DNA from: Ktedonobacter racemifer DSM 44963
GTDB taxonomy: Bacteria; Chloroflexota; Ktedonobacteria; Ktedonobacterales; Ktedonobacteraceae
Assembly: GCF_000178855.1 (NCBI RefSeq)
Contig: NZ_ADVG01000005.1
Coordinates: 496,001-560,000, forward strand
Direction: 5' to 3'
Length of the DNA stretch: 64,000 nt
Under the pieces are notes generated by a model. The model searched no databases. It had not been told where the DNA came from and saw only the letters and a list, made by a program, of their open reading frames with translations. Shown in pieces: positions 63,148 through 64,000 of this stretch (positions are counted from its first letter, which is position 1; each line of letters opens with the position of its first letter). The position numbers and the translations under genes were made by a program.

Positions 63148-64000
63148 TTGACATCCTCCCCACGGCTCAAGCCGTGGGATTCCTCGAATCACTTCGAGGC
63201 TTTCCTGCTTCGTCGAGAACTGCCTGGTTTGGTTTTCACCGCTCCAGGTCTTCTGCTCTCTCCACAGGCATGAACCGTGAGTCCCACGGCAAGGATATTG
63301 TTTGCTGCATTGATGTCACGGTCGTGATGGACACCACATTCAGGGCAGGTCCATTCACGCACATCAAGCGTGAGAGCGTCGAGAAGATGACCGCACTCGA
63401 AACAGCGCTTACTGGAAGGGTACCACCGATCAATCTTGACCAGGGTTCGACCATACCAGTCGGCTTTGTATTCCAATTGGGACACAAACGCAGACCATCC
63501 GACATCGCTTATCGCTTTGGCGAGCTTCTCGTTCTTGACCATGTTTTTGACTGCCAGCGACTCAACACAGATCGTTTGGTTTTCACGGATCAGTCGTGTC
63601 GAGAGCTTGTGCAGGCGCGTCACGGCGCCGATCAGCGATACGGGCATGAAGACGCGCTACCTTCTTGCGTGCCTTGTCTCGATTCTTTGAGCCCTTTTTC
63701 TTCCTGGCATGACGACGTTGTGCTTTGGCAAGCTTCTTCTCATCTTTGTGAAAGAATTTGGGATTGCCCACGATCTCACCAGTCGAGAGAACCACAAAGG
63801 ACTTCAAGCCAAGATCAGCACCAAGAGCATTCTCATTAGAGGGTAAATGTTCAATCTCATCTTCAGCTAGAATGCTGATAAAGTAGCGATCAGCACAGTC
63901 TTTGGTGATGGTCACACTCGAAGGAGTTACATCATCAGGAAGAGGACGCGACCAGCGAATATCAAGTGGCTCACTCATCTTAGCGAGTGTAAGAGCCCCA
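63148..64000 (-). mobile_element. IS200/IS605-type TnpB element, left part outside window
   Basis: The right end (minus strand) has the hairpin CCCACGGCTTGAGCCGTGGG and closes with GGATGTCAA at 63148, like the element ending at 51075. It carries one frameshifted tnpB and continues past the window edge. The omega-RNA guide would be read from 63147 downward. Confidence 0.8.
63189..64000 (-). pseudogene. tnpB: TnpB nuclease gene with one frameshift, 5' end outside window
   Basis: Close relative of the TnpB at 49856 (GADLGLKSFVVLSTGEIVGN; CVESLAVKNMVKN; CFECG...CPECG; HHDRDINAANNI). At 63640 or so, GTGACGCGCCTGCACAAG has one base more than the GAC-TTC-CTG-CAC-AAG expected from the intact copy, so the frame after RRRD reads APAQALDTTDP and stops at 63583, while the true C-terminus lies in the next frame down to 63189. 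The frame is open to the window edge upstream. Confidence 0.85.

Noticed and set aside
1..64000. CRISPR array
   Set aside because: No series of regularly spaced direct repeats was seen; the repeated units found are inverted repeats, PAS or HEAT coding repeats and IS ends.

Overview
The window looks like accessory chromosome of a mid-GC, insertion-sequence-rich bacterium, most likely a Ktedonobacteria-type Chloroflexota. This is an inference from gene content: a MalT-like LuxR ATPase regulator, multi-PAS kinases, a DUF6398-like protein, many TnpB/OrfB genes, and ISL3, ISAzo13, IS1634 and IS4 elements. No rRNA, intact tRNA or CRISPR array was seen.

Layout. 1-7 kb: a minus-strand sugar locus (MalT-like regulator, GH2 beta-mannosidase, MFS transporter). 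7-16.3 kb: small metabolic, membrane and regulatory genes (alpha/beta hydrolase, two paralogous membrane proteins, DoxX, DHFR-like reductase, AraC regulator) among TnpB elements. 16.3-22.8 kb: an ISL3 remnant, a PAS histidine kinase, an intact IscB element with its upstream structured RNA, a tyrosine-recombinase fragment and a double-MerR regulator. 22.8-37 kb: an IS4-type transposase split by a 651-nt ORF-less group II intron, two related DDE transposases (one frameshifted, one truncated), a HEAT-repeat protein, a complete ISL3 element with a DUF6398-like passenger gene and 8-bp target duplication, a hydrolase and an M20 dipeptidase. 37-49.9 kb: IS1634, a WD40 protein, a MarR/membrane-protein pair with matching operators, and a nest of insertions. 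In that nest an ISAzo13 copy is split by a 1.5-kb cassette that carries a complete argC, has 21-bp inverted ends and a 10-bp target duplication, and encodes no transposase; an IS5 element abuts the ISAzo13 copy. 49.9-64 kb: an intact TnpB element, a two-component pair whose kinase is shifted by a G8 tract, a nucleotidyltransferase, an IS607 remnant, a methyltransferase, a TetR/quinone oxidoreductase divergent pair, a 972-residue multi-PAS kinase and a frameshifted TnpB at the edge.

The main theme is mobile DNA that carries, splits or rearranges genes. The strongest candidates for something undescribed are the argC cassette, the intron placed exactly in the tyrosine codon of the IS4 Y-R-E-K signature, and a family of three 68-79 bp near-perfect palindromes with a shared arm sequence. 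RNA-guided nucleases are frequent: one IscB, several TnpB genes or remnants, and two stretches that look like TnpB-element 3' ends without tnpB.
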